From Mikania micrantha (lineage: Eukaryota; Streptophyta; Magnoliopsida; Asterales; Asteraceae): a stretch of 64,000 bases of DNA. The notes below the pieces were generated by a model that was not told where the DNA came from, did no database searches, and worked only from the letters and a program-made list of their open reading frames with translations. Positions 46,366 to 55,859 of this stretch are shown piece by piece. The position numbers and the translations under genes are program-made. Location: assembly GCA_009363875.1 (NCBI GenBank), contig CM018695.1:70440598-70504597 (forward strand), read 5' to 3'. The first letter of the stretch is position 1, and each line of letters opens with the position of its first letter.

Positions 46366-46604
46366 GGGTTTCTATCATGTGAAAACCCGATATTAAAGAG
46401 AAAGCCCTTAAACCTTATCTAGGTTATTGATTTGAAATCTTTAAAATAAATATGTATTTCACAATAAACTTGAATAAAAAATTGAGTTTGAGTAACAAAA
46501 ATGTGGTTTAATGTGAAACACATATCTATTTTCAAAATGTCAAATCAATAACTCAGATAGAGTTTAATGATTTTCTTTCTAAGATCAGGTTTTCACATAT
46601 TTAT
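46366..46604. mobile_element. Foldback MITE 3' of the TRM-like gene, second related copy
   Basis: It has the same arm sequences as the first (ATCATGTGAAAACCCGATAT, TATTGATTTGAAA and their complements) and starts about 20 bp after the first ends, in the same arrangement. Confidence 0.7.
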
Positions 46605-46832
46605 TGATGAATGGTGAATATGAGATTGTTATTTATGTTACATATGACATCACTAGCTTGAAACTTGTACTATATGTATTGTACCATATGTGCACATGGG
46701 TTGAATAAGCGAAACAAATCAAATTCATAAATCTCTCTATATATATTTTTATATGAATGAAAGTATTTATTACAATATTTCAATAAAAATGTTGAGAGAA
46801 TACTAAGCAAAGGTGTCTCATGTGTCAAAACT

Positions 46833-47224
46833 AGGGTGTTCATCGAATCGGATAACGGTTTCTTTGGGTTATTCGGATCGGGTTGTTCGTATTTGAAAAT
46901 TTTAAGACTATCCGAAACCCGACCCAATCCGAATTCGAAAATTTTCTATCCAATCCAAATCCATCCGAATAACCCCAAAAACCAGAATAAAATTTATTTT
47001 TTATCCGAATAATTCGAACAACCCGAATAAACAGGGTTTATTCGGATTGAATTCGGATACCTGATCCGAATAAAGAGGATTTGGATATACGATATCCGAT
47101 CCGATCCGAATTCTGAAAAAGGATATCCGATCCGAATCCATCTGAATATCCGAATCTTTAATTCGGATCGGTTTTTTCGGGTTTCGAATACTTTTCGGAT
47201 TTCGGATTTTTTGAACACCTCTAG
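46833..47224. mobile_element. hAT-type MITE filled with ATTCGGAT/ATCCGAAT repeats (TSD TCAAAACT)
   Basis: The ends AGGGTGTTCA and TGAACACCTCTAG are inverted repeats flanked by TCAAAACT at 46825-46832 and 47225-47232. The interior is dense ATCCGAAT/GGATATCCGATCC repeats. No gene. Confidence 0.82.
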
Positions 47225-47232
47225 TCAAAACT

Positions 47233-47794
47233 GGCAAGCCCTTTTACAAATAAGATACATCAAATAACACTATGATAGAACTGGCAAGAAACTTTGACTC
47301 TGTGTGGAAACTAACGTCCAAAACTATCATTAGAGATGCAATGGGTTGGGTTCATAATCATAATGAACCATCTTTGTAAAACTAACATTTAGAACCGTAT
47401 TTGTGGAAACTAACCTCAAATGACATAGAACTTAATAACCTTCGCCAATAATCAAAATTTATAAATCAAGTGTGTAACAAATAGCTACATTAATATAAAA
47501 AAAAAGTTAAATATCCGGAGTAAAAAGAAAAAGCTACATGAAATGTAAAATATTAACAAAAAAAATATTTTAGAGTTTAATTTCCCACAATACAGACTCA
47601 AGGTGTTAAAGATTCAACCTTCCCTAATGCTTGATAATTAACCTTAAGATAATTGAATTTGACATCCAAAATTTTAACCTACACACAGAATACATCAAAT
47701 CTTAAGTAGAATGATTTAGAAGAAGGTCATATGGATGAAAAATAACCTGAGTCAAACATCACATTTTACCATCTTATGAAAAATTAGTGTCACT
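47233..47794. other. Gene-free DNA
   Basis: Nothing assignable was seen. Confidence 0.5.
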
Positions 47795-47895
47795 GGAAGC
47801 TACAGACGGGATTTCAAAGGTCCCTTATTCAACTCGGATTCGAACCCAAGATATCTGATAGAGAAGTGAATGGGTTAACATTAGGCTATAAACCG
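47795..47895 (-). mobile_element. Partial tRNA-derived SINE-like copy
   Basis: The minus strand has a box-A-like TAGCCTAATGTT and a box-B GGTTCGAATCC (47839-47849). The arrangement resembles the copies at 37903 and 43684. No full tRNA fold could be drawn, so a functional tRNA gene is unlikely. Confidence 0.45.
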
Positions 47896-48359
47896 TTTAG
47901 TTAATATACTATTACTTGGTAAAAGAAAACAAGCTCTCTATTATATTTTAACTTTTTAAAGTGCAAAGGCATTTATTAAATTAATTTTTTTCTAAAAATA
48001 TAGTAGAGGTAAGATACCTTGTAACAATAAAATTCTTCAATATTAGAAAACATAAACACTAGTTTTTTAACAAGTTTGAAGGAAACTTCATACGTATTTA
48101 CCTTATTTTTTGGTCAAAGACAATTTGACAAAGAAATTTGATTTTAGCTTAAATTTACGTCTTTGAATTAATATTTATGTTTAAATCAAAAGCATATCTT
48201 AAAATGGGCTAAGTTGGGTCGAGTAAATGGTGAATGCCACCATTAGACGTCCCATAAAACTGGTCTCACAGCCAACATGAGTGAGGTAAATCGTGTGAAG
48301 GTCGGGTCAAGTAATTATATTAACTTTTAGCTTTTGTATCCACACATATTAATACTTAA
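47896..48359. other. Gene-free AT-rich DNA
   Basis: Nothing assignable was seen. Confidence 0.5.
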
Positions 48360-49362
48360 CTAGGTTATTAACCCCTATATTATACGGATTTAATATATTA
48401 TATTAAATAATTAGTAATGAAAATTTAGCAATTATAAAACGATATTTGATATCAAATGATTAATTTACATATTAATAAATATTTTAAGCAGTAAAAAAAT
48501 AATTAAAAACTTTAATAGTTATACAAATGATGTATGACATTTTAATATGTAACAATTGATATCTTTAAAATAACTGACGTTAAAAACTTCAGTTTATATT
48601 ATATTAAAAATTACTTTTATAAATCAATATTATAAAATATAATTTTTGTAATTATTAAAGTTAAACGATCCAATTTAAAAATAGTCTTAAACATAATGCA
48701 CCAAAAGTGTAACTTTCTCTATCATGTAAACCCAGCCGGGTGGAAAAGAACCATCCTTTTTTTATTTAATAACATTTAATAACACGTCGTAATACCACAA
48801 GACTTCTTCGTCAAATTACGACTCCGAATAGTGAATATTCGGATTCGATGACCAATCTAAACCGAATATTCATTGAAGGGAAGGTATGATTATGATATAA
48901 ATGGACCAAACGGGAATTTCGGGCAAGACAGTTCATGAATGAATGTTTTTATTATTTCAGTTTTTAAATAAATTAAAAAACGTCATTTGTATATAAAAAT
49001 ATCATTGTTTCCTTTTATAGTATATTTCATTTAAAAAAAATTAAGATAACTCGTTTTTTTACATAATTTTTTTTTTGAAAATTAAATATTTCTTATTCTA
49101 AAAAAATTGATTTTAAAAAATTACTTATTTTATAAAAAAAATTTTAAGTGTCTTTTTTAATAAAAAGATAAATAATATATTAGTTATTAGTATTATAATT
49201 ATTTAACAAGAGGAAAAATTTATTTAATAAGATAGAGAATATATTTCTTTAATAAAAGAGATAATTAAGTGGAATGATAAGAAGGTGACAAGTGACAATA
49301 GTGGTGTAAGAATTGACATGTATTAAAATAGTTACTCTTTTATTATAGGGTATAGATATAGA
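48360..49362 (-). mobile_element. Helitron-like element (about 1.0 kb)
   Basis: On the minus strand it starts TCTATATCTATACCCTATAA and ends in a degraded hairpin, GGGGTTAATAAC and CTAG. The interior is AT-rich with no frame and may itself be composite. Confidence 0.55.
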
Positions 49363-49489
49363 TTTAAACAATAAGATTCTTCTATTCACTACATCAAAGA
49401 AGCCTGGCCTATTACGATGAGAGCTCCGTTCGTCTGTGAAAAAAAAGAGGTATGCGCAGATTTTGCCTTATATGAACCGTTTGCAATCG
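49363..49489. other. Left flank of the gag-pro element
   Basis: CACTACATCAAAGAAG at about 49388 resembles a CACTA transposon terminus. The flank on the other side (57640-57790) has GCGACGACATTTAGC-type repeats. The 12-mer GCAATCGACTAA at 49483-49494 recurs at 49534-49545. Confidence 0.35.
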
Positions 49490-49573
49490 ACTAAAACACC
49501 AATATTCACAGATAAGAAAAAGAACTAGTAAGCGCAATCGACTAAGAAGTCCCCGGCAACGGCGCCAAAAACT
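49490..49573 (-). repeat. Orphan 5' leader with tRNA-Asp PBS outside the left LTR
   Basis: 84 bp nearly identical (two mismatches) to 55776-55859, the true leader next to the 5' LTR. It includes a complete PBS, TGGCGCCGTTGCCGGGGA on the minus strand (49550-49567). It lies on the outer side of the 3' LTR, where no leader is expected. Confidence 0.88.
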
Positions 49574-51337
49574 TGATGTCGACGGAGCTTAGCTGTAAAA
49601 CTAACTAAAAACCGACTCTAAACTAGACACTAAGTAATAAATCTAGACTCTCTAAAACCTAAGCTACCGACAGGCAAGTGTACCTATCGTATGTAGCAAG
49701 ACAAAAGTAAGTCCGGATATCGAACCCACAGACTTCTACAGACTGTACTAACTAGACTCTAGGACTTATCTATACAAAAATTTGTACTTAAATAAAATAA
49801 TATTAAGGAGGGGGCGTTTTTACTAACAACTAAAATATTTAATAAACACTTAGAAATGAAAACAGACGAACAACCAAAGACTAAATCAGAGAAGAAAAGC
49901 AGCACTACCTAGGTTTGAATCATATACATGCTTGACAAGGTTCTATCAGGGATGGAACTAATGTGATACCGGGATCTTAAAATACTAAACCCAAAGGAAA
50001 TATAGAGCACCCTCGACCCTTCTCAAGGATAGTCAACTAAAGATCCTAAAAGCCGCTAAACCACCAGACACATGGATTTCCCTCACAGGTCATCCAACTA
50101 TTTATGAAATATCCGCTAGATTATCTACCTCACAGTACAATAATCTCATAAACACCTAAGAAATAACTGTTAAACAATCTACCTCACGGCGCGAAAGTCA
50201 CAGTTCACTTAAATGCTAGGGATAACTTGGGTTTTCCTATTGGACTCAATAAACAGGGTTTAATAGACAAATTAGATTGATCTTCTCACAAAGTCTCTAA
50301 CCTAATACGTTAAAAACCAAGACTTATCGACAACTTCTCACCTCACGGATATTAAAGTTAGTTGCACATCTTAATCGTTTAAATCATAATAAAACACTCC
50401 TATGAATCACTCGGCCAAAGCAACTCATCCACTAATCAAGAACACACAGTAATTGATTCTAGCATGCACCTATTTCACGACAGACAATCGCCAAGACACA
50501 TGAGGAACATAATATCAATCATTCAACAATCCAAAACACACATACACATCCAATATTCAAAACCAAGTCTTTAAATCATAAATCCATCACATCATAATGT
50601 TCCAACACCAAAATAAACCAAAATCAAACATGCATAATCATCTAACCTAAGTAGTTCTAAGAGTTTAGCCAAGAAACATTGTCAAAACAGAAATCATAAC
50701 AAGTTTACAAAGCTTGAAACACATAGTAATCAGGAATGAAACCAAGAACGAGAAAACCGAATGGTTAACACCCGAAGGAACAATCCCGGGGCTTCAATCC
50801 TTCGATCTCTCGCTTCAAGAGCCTCCCAATCGCTTCCAATCGCCTCTGGCCGTCTCTAACCTCGTCCTAGATCGTCTGATATCGAATACCCTAGCCTCCA
50901 GCCGTTTCAGGAAACATAAACTCGACTTTCTGAATTTTTAACCCTGTCGCGTACCGCGACAGGTTCCACTTAACCCTTCGCGTAGCGCGACGGGTTCCAC
51001 TACCCGACAAAATAGTCGGGTCAACCGGCATTATTAAGTGAGGGACATTTCAGTCATTTCCACCTGTCGCGTATCGCGACAGGGTTTCCTGTGGTTGTCG
51101 CGTAGCGCGACAAGGTCTTTTTTTTCAGCTTTTGACTTCTTTTGTCTTCGGGTCCATTCTTTTCCAACCGGGAGCTCGTTTTCTTGATCTTTTGCTAAAA
51201 ATTGATATGTTTATTACCTGTGAGCATGAAATTACCAAATTGTGAAGAACCAGCATCAATCGACTCTAAAGTTAAATAAAACTGTACAAAAACAATTAAA
51301 AGCAAATAGAAAAACAGATGTGTTTTACAACACATCA
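49574..51337 (-). repeat. 3' LTR of the gag-pro element
   Basis: It starts TGATGTCGACGG at 49574 and ends AACACATCA at 51337. By eye it differs from the other LTR at about six positions, for example GGGTTTAATAG against GGGTTAATAG and AATACGTTAA against AATACGCTAA. A 75-codon frame within is not credible as a gene. Confidence 0.93.
50947..51110. repeat. Group of four TCGCG-TAN-CGCGA dyads in the gag-pro 3' LTR
   Basis: Sites are at 50947-50959 (TAC centre), 50978-50990 (TAG), 51067-51079 (TAT) and 51098-51110 (TAG). The first and third extend to CCTGTCGCG/CGCGACAGG, the fourth to TTGTCGCG/CGCGACAA. They lie 227-390 bp from the LTR 5' end in element orientation. Confidence 0.95.
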
Positions 51338-51351
51338 CATCCCCACACTTA
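51338..51351 (-). other. Polypurine tract of the gag-pro element
   Basis: The minus strand reads AGATAAGTGTGGGGATG up to the LTR start. A near-identical AAGTGTGGGGATG occurs internally at about 52314-52326. Confidence 0.78.
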
Positions 51352-53201
51352 TCTCTTTTTCGTCCCTGAAAAAGTCTTATGCAAAAATCTGGAATCATAG
51401 CTAGGTAGAATGGTTTCCACACAATTAAACTCATTAATTCAAAATTAAATGCTTTGGAAAAGATTGCAAGTATTGTTATCCTATTAAACCCATACTGATT
51501 ATCCAAGTCCCTTAGTCATGGTCTATTATGTTCATGTTCCACATTTCGTTTCATTAGACTCACACTTAGGAAATCAAAAATCAACTCAATCCTGAATTCT
51601 AGCTTTCAAGTCATCCTCACATATAAACAAACTAAAAATTTCTCAAATCAGATTTTTATAAATGAAACAGATGAAAGCGTGAGCATTTTCCTTTTTATTT
51701 ATTTGTTTTATTGAACTTAGCTTAATGGTGTTTCAACCAGGCTGCAACCCGGCGTGTGACACATAAGTTTTTTATCCAACTTCTTTTATTTCATTTTTTC
51801 TTTTTACTCAGCTTATTTGGTGAAATGGAGGCGCCATAAGACTCGGATTTATTCTCATAAAAAGAGTACTTATGTGCCAAACAAAAATCAGATTTACAAA
51901 ACTCTCATTTGTTATTATGCAAAGACTCCTTCACAACTAGAAAACAGTTTCATCAATTCCAAACCACCCAAGATGTTTCCCATGAAAATCATGCATTTAA
52001 GTAAATTTATACCAATCATACGGAACAAAAACAATCAGTTGAGCCTACTTACACATCCCATAACCAAAGCATAAAAACCCAAAACAACAAGTTAACTATG
52101 AAAGAAACCATAAAACCCAACTTTTCTATCATTTCCCATCATGCCTTTTGCAACCAACTAAACAAGGACAAGAAAGATCTAAGCTAACGATGCAGAAACA
52201 AAAATAAAAGCAAAAATTTTGGCTCAAAAACTGAATAAAACTAAAACTAAGGATTGAAAACTAAAACTAAGAATTGAAAAACTAATTATTAAAACAAAAT
52301 TAAACTAAGTTTCCCATCCCCACACTTAAACTTTACATTGTCCTCAATGTAGAGAAAAAGGAAACCCAAAAGAAAAACTAAAAACTAAAACTAAAAACTG
52401 AAAATGACTTAGCTGGTTGAAGATAAGACTGTCAGGTGCCAATCTTTCCACGTAACTCCACAGGCTATAAACAATAACATAAGATCTACACAAAACAAAG
52501 ATCAAGCACATCAACATGTCCAAAGAAAAATAATGATATCCATGATTAAGTCCAACCACAAACCAACCTTACCAATTAACTAAAATTAATAAAGAAAAGC
52601 AAATCAAACAAAGAAAATTAAAAACTAACTAAGAATTTGAAAAATATCAATCCAATGCAACAAGAATGAACTTAGAAAGCCACCTATAGTAATGAACACG
52701 ATGTATGAAAGGAAATTGGGAGTGAAATTTGAAGACTAGGGTTTTTTAAACATTTTTTAAGCATTCCTGGACCCGTCGCGTACCGCGACAGTTGTTCGAT
52801 TGTCCGTCGCGTAACGCGACAAGTGGTTGACCCGCGTAGTTGACCAAATGTTTCGCGTAGCGCGACAGGTTACCTTGGGGTCGTCGCGTGACGCGACGTG
52901 ACAATTTTCACAGAAAGTTTCTAGAATTTTCATGCCTTAGCCAATTTTCCAATCCCTTTTTCTTCCTTAAACACCCCAAAATTAATTCTAAGGTAAAGAA
53001 TACATACCTGGTGCCTCAAATCCATCTTTCTTGCATCCAATTGATTAAACACTTGCAAAACTCAAGAAAACACACAAACACGAAAACGAAAAACAAAAAA
53101 CGAAAAACAATCACGAAAAATGAAAAAAACACCAAAGACACTCAAATTAACCTACAAACTCTACACTTGGGAGTTTAACCCAAGAACCCACAATACTCAT
53201 C
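51352..53201. other. Non-coding 3' spacer of the gag-pro element
   Basis: About 1.85 kb without a supported frame lies between the gag-pro stop and the 3' LTR, where a complete element would have pol. It has A-rich repeats (AAAACTAAAAACTAAAACT near 52375), the internal PPT-like sequence and a further group of CGCG dyads at 52776-52896. Confidence 0.75.
52776..52896. repeat. Group of four CGCG dyads in the internal 3' spacer
   Basis: Sites are at 52776-52788 (TAC centre), 52807-52819 (TAA), 52853-52865 (TAG) and 52884-52896 (TGA). A degraded CCCGCGTAG lies near 52831. Dyad arms include CGTCGCG/CGCGACG at the last site. The order and spacing resemble the LTR groups, but the surrounding sequence is not LTR. 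Confidence 0.93.
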
Positions 53202-55703
53202 TCAACTGGGAGACTCCAGGGAAACCTCCTCCCTTGCAATTAACTCATGACCACGATCACCAACATCCCATGGTCCTTCTCCCATAACTTCATTCACACC
53301 TAACTCATCACTCACCAAATTCACACCATCCACTTGATGGACTAACTCACCACCGGCTCTCATAGAATTTGCTACCTTCAAACAAACGCTCTCATCACCC
53401 ACTCTAAAAGTGAGTTTTCCCTCATATACATCTATGATAGCCTTAGCGGTGCGCAAGAATGGGCGCCCAAGAATGATGGGAACCACCGTGTCCGCCTCCA
53501 TATCCATCACCACAAAATCCACGGGAAAAACAAACCTATCAACCTTGACTAACACATTCTTCAAAATCCCCCGTGGACACTTAACCGACCGATCCGCCAA
53601 CGACAAGGTCATGCGTGTGGGGGACAAGTCACCAAGGGCTAGCTTCTCGTATAAAGAATGTGGCATCAGATTGATGCTAGCCCCTGAATCTGCCAGAGCA
53701 TACCTCCTTACATCATTTCCAAACAAGCACGGGATAGTAAACATTCCCGGATCTGCAAGCTTTTCGGGAAGCTTGTTTAAGATCACCGCGGAACAACCCG
53801 CACTCAATGGCACGTTGGCTATCTCTCCCAAACGGTCCTTAGACTTCAGCAATTCTTTTAGAAACTTAGCATATTTAGGAATACGCTGAAGGACATCAAT
53901 GAGTGGGAGATTGATCTTCAATTGTCTGAAAATATCAAGGAAGTGCCCGTATTCCTTCGCATGCTTTTGATTAGTTAAGCGCGCGGGGTAAAGAACACGG
54001 GTAAGATCAATCTCCGGTGTGGGCTTACACATGACCGGTTTCTTCCCAACTACCGGTTTCTCAACTAGAGACTCACTGGTTGGTGCGGTACTTGCTGGGA
54101 CTAGCCTCGTTTGCACCCTCCTAGGAGTCTCCATCTCACTCTCCTCATCCACCAGTTCCTCCTCATCTACATCAACCGGTGGGATCACCCTCTCGCTCTC
54201 CTCAACTTCTACTAACACTGGTGGTATGAACACCTCTCCTCTACCTCCTCCAGAACGAGTAGTGACCGCCTTAACATGGGCATTTGGGTTGGTTTGGGGC
54301 TGACCCGGGAACTGACCCTGAGGCCGTTCATCCAACCGTTTGGCAATGTCACCAACTGTTCTTTGTAAATCCAAGAACGCAGATTGATGGTTCTTGAGGA
54401 GAACATCATGTTCATGTAGGATCTTTTGTGTAGTGGCATCCTTAGCCACTAACTGAGTCAACAATTCCTCTATCCTACCCAAACCACCACCAGCACCTGC
54501 AGTGCTACCAGAACTACCACTCGGCTGCCCCTGCCCCTGGTTTTGACCAGAATGAAAACCAGGGGGATTACCTGAAGATCTATAAGTTTGGTTTGAATGA
54601 TTTCCCCAACCGGGGTTATAAGACTGACCAAACCTACCCTGTCCTCCTACATAATTCGCCTGCTCCTGGCTCACTAAACACTTAGAAGTGGCATGACCAC
54701 CTCTGCATATCTCACACCTATCTACTCTCATCTTCAACTCCTTGACATCCCTAGCTAAAGACTCAAGAGCAGCAGCAACACTAGTGTCCACATTGACGTG
54801 GTGAACTCCTCTTGTAGAAGAGGAGGAACTAGCAATAGGAGTGGAATTCCTATTTGATGACCGCTGCTCATGCTCGGCCTGAGCGAAGCTCTCAAAAAGA
54901 TCATTGCATTCGGCCACATCCCTCTTACCCATGAGGTGGCCTCCTGCAGAAGTGTCAAATCTGGCACGAGTCTCATATGTGAGCCCATTGTAGAATTTCT
55001 CTACAAGGGCCCATTCAGACAAACCATGATGGGAGCATCGGCTTAGAAGATTTTGAAACCTTTCCCACGCAAGATAGTAAGGCTCATCAGGGGCCATTCG
55101 AAATGAATGGATCTCATCTCTCAGGCGGGCGGCCTTAGCAGGTGGGAAGTACTTTTTAAGAAAAGCATCCCAAAGGCTAACCCAAGTAGTGAAAGTGCCT
55201 GGAGGATGAGAATCGAGCCAAGTAGCTGCTCGCCCCGACAAAGAAAAAGGAAAAAGCTGTAGAAAAATCGCATCATTAGTGGCACCTTGAAGATTGAAGG
55301 TACTACAGATACGAGTGAGCCTAGCAAGGTGTGCGGGAGCATCTTCATCATCACGACCATTAAACTGAGAGTTATTAATCGCATTCATGATATATGAAGG
55401 AATCTGCCATGAATTTTCATTCGGGATAGGTGGCAGTAAAATGGGGTTATTAAGCCCCGTGAATCCCGCAGTGGCCTGCTGGTGAACAGTATGACGCTCT
55501 GCCATTTGTGGATTAAAAGGCAAGCGTGGACTGGAATGAGTGGAAGAATTAGAAGAAGATGGTGGTGTGTGCTCAGAAAAATCTGCAGAAATGGGAGTAG
55601 AAGCACTTACCTCGCTTGTAGAACCTTCAGAGAAGTCCCGCGAATCGCTCCTTGATGGCAAAGAAAGCTCAGGTGGCGGTCCGTGTGAACGTAGGTGTGG
55701 CAT
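53202..55703 (-). CDS. gag-protease polyprotein of a non-autonomous Athila/Tat-type retrotransposon (833 aa)
   Basis: An uninterrupted frame starts MPHLRSHG. A Ser/Thr-rich N-terminus is followed by a retrotransposon gag core (about 100-280, with FSLSGRAATWLDS and WDAFLKKYFPP). A CX2CX3HX4C knuckle has C330, C333, H337 and C342. Next come a Gly/Gln-rich linker and an acidic stretch (500-525). The block LPLIDVLQRIPKYAKFLKEL at 599-618 is typical of Athila elements. An aspartic protease has DSGAS at 672-676 and ILGRPFL at 744-750. The frame stops after the protease. It should form particles and process itself but needs RT and integrase from a related element. Start chosen at the first Met of the frame, 157 bp from the 5' LTR. 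Recent, as the intact frame and near-identical LTRs indicate. Confidence 0.94.
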   Translation of the reverse strand: MPHLRSHGPPPELSLPSRSDSRDFSEGSTSEVSASTPISADFSEHTPPSSSNSSTHSSPRLPFNPQMAERHTVHQQATAGFTGLNNPILLPPIPNENSWQIPSYIMNAINNSQFNGRDDEDAPAHLARLTRICSTFNLQGATNDAIFLQLFPFSLSGRAATWLDSHPPGTFTTWVSLWDAFLKKYFPPAKAARLRDEIHSFRMAPDEPYYLAWERFQNLLSRCSHHGLSEWALVEKFYNGLTYETRARFDTSAGGHLMGKRDVAECNDLFESFAQAEHEQRSSNRNSTPIASSSSSTRGVHHVNVDTSVAAALESLARDVKELKMRVDRCEICRGGHATSKCLVSQEQANYVGGQGRFGQSYNPGWGNHSNQTYRSSGNPPGFHSGQNQGQGQPSGSSGSTAGAGGGLGRIEELLTQLVAKDATTQKILHEHDVLLKNHQSAFLDLQRTVGDIAKRLDERPQGQFPGQPQTNPNAHVKAVTTRSGGGRGEVFIPPVLVEVEESERVIPPVDVDEEELVDEESEMETPRRVQTRLVPASTAPTSESLVEKPVVGKKPVMCKPTPEIDLTRVLYPARLTNQKHAKEYGHFLDIFRQLKINLPLIDVLQRIPKYAKFLKELLKSKDRLGEIANVPLSAGCSAVILNKLPEKLADPGMFTIPCLFGNDVRRYALADSGASINLMPHSLYEKLALGDLSPTRMTLSLADRSVKCPRGILKNVLVKVDRFVFPVDFVVMDMEADTVVPIILGRPFLRTAKAIIDVYEGKLTFRVGDESVCLKVANSMRAGGELVHQVDGVNLVSDELGVNEVMGEGPWDVGDRGHELIAREEVSLESPS

Positions 55704-55835
55704 GCACTACCAAACCTGCAACAAATAAAAATGAATCAAAAAGAAATAAATAAAATAAAATAAAACTAAAAACAAACTAAAACACCAATATGCACAGATA
55801 AGAAAAAGAACTAGTAAGCGCAATTGACTAAGAAG

Positions 55836-55853
55836 TCCCCGGCAACGGCGCCA
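55836..55853 (-). other. Primer-binding site, tRNA-Asp type
   Basis: The minus-strand TGGCGCCGTTGCCGGGGA lies six bases inside the 5' LTR boundary. This sequence is the usual tRNA-Asp PBS of Athila/Tat elements. Confidence 0.92.
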
Positions 55854-55859
55854 AAAACT

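Noticed and set aside
47839..47849. Possible tRNA gene
   Set aside because: The B box is good, but no acceptor, D or anticodon stems could be drawn. It fits a SINE better.
50714..50941. 75-codon frame repeated in both LTRs of the gag-pro element
   Set aside because: It lies within the LTR next to the CGCG dyads, shows no recognisable domain, and is conserved only because the LTRs are nearly identical.
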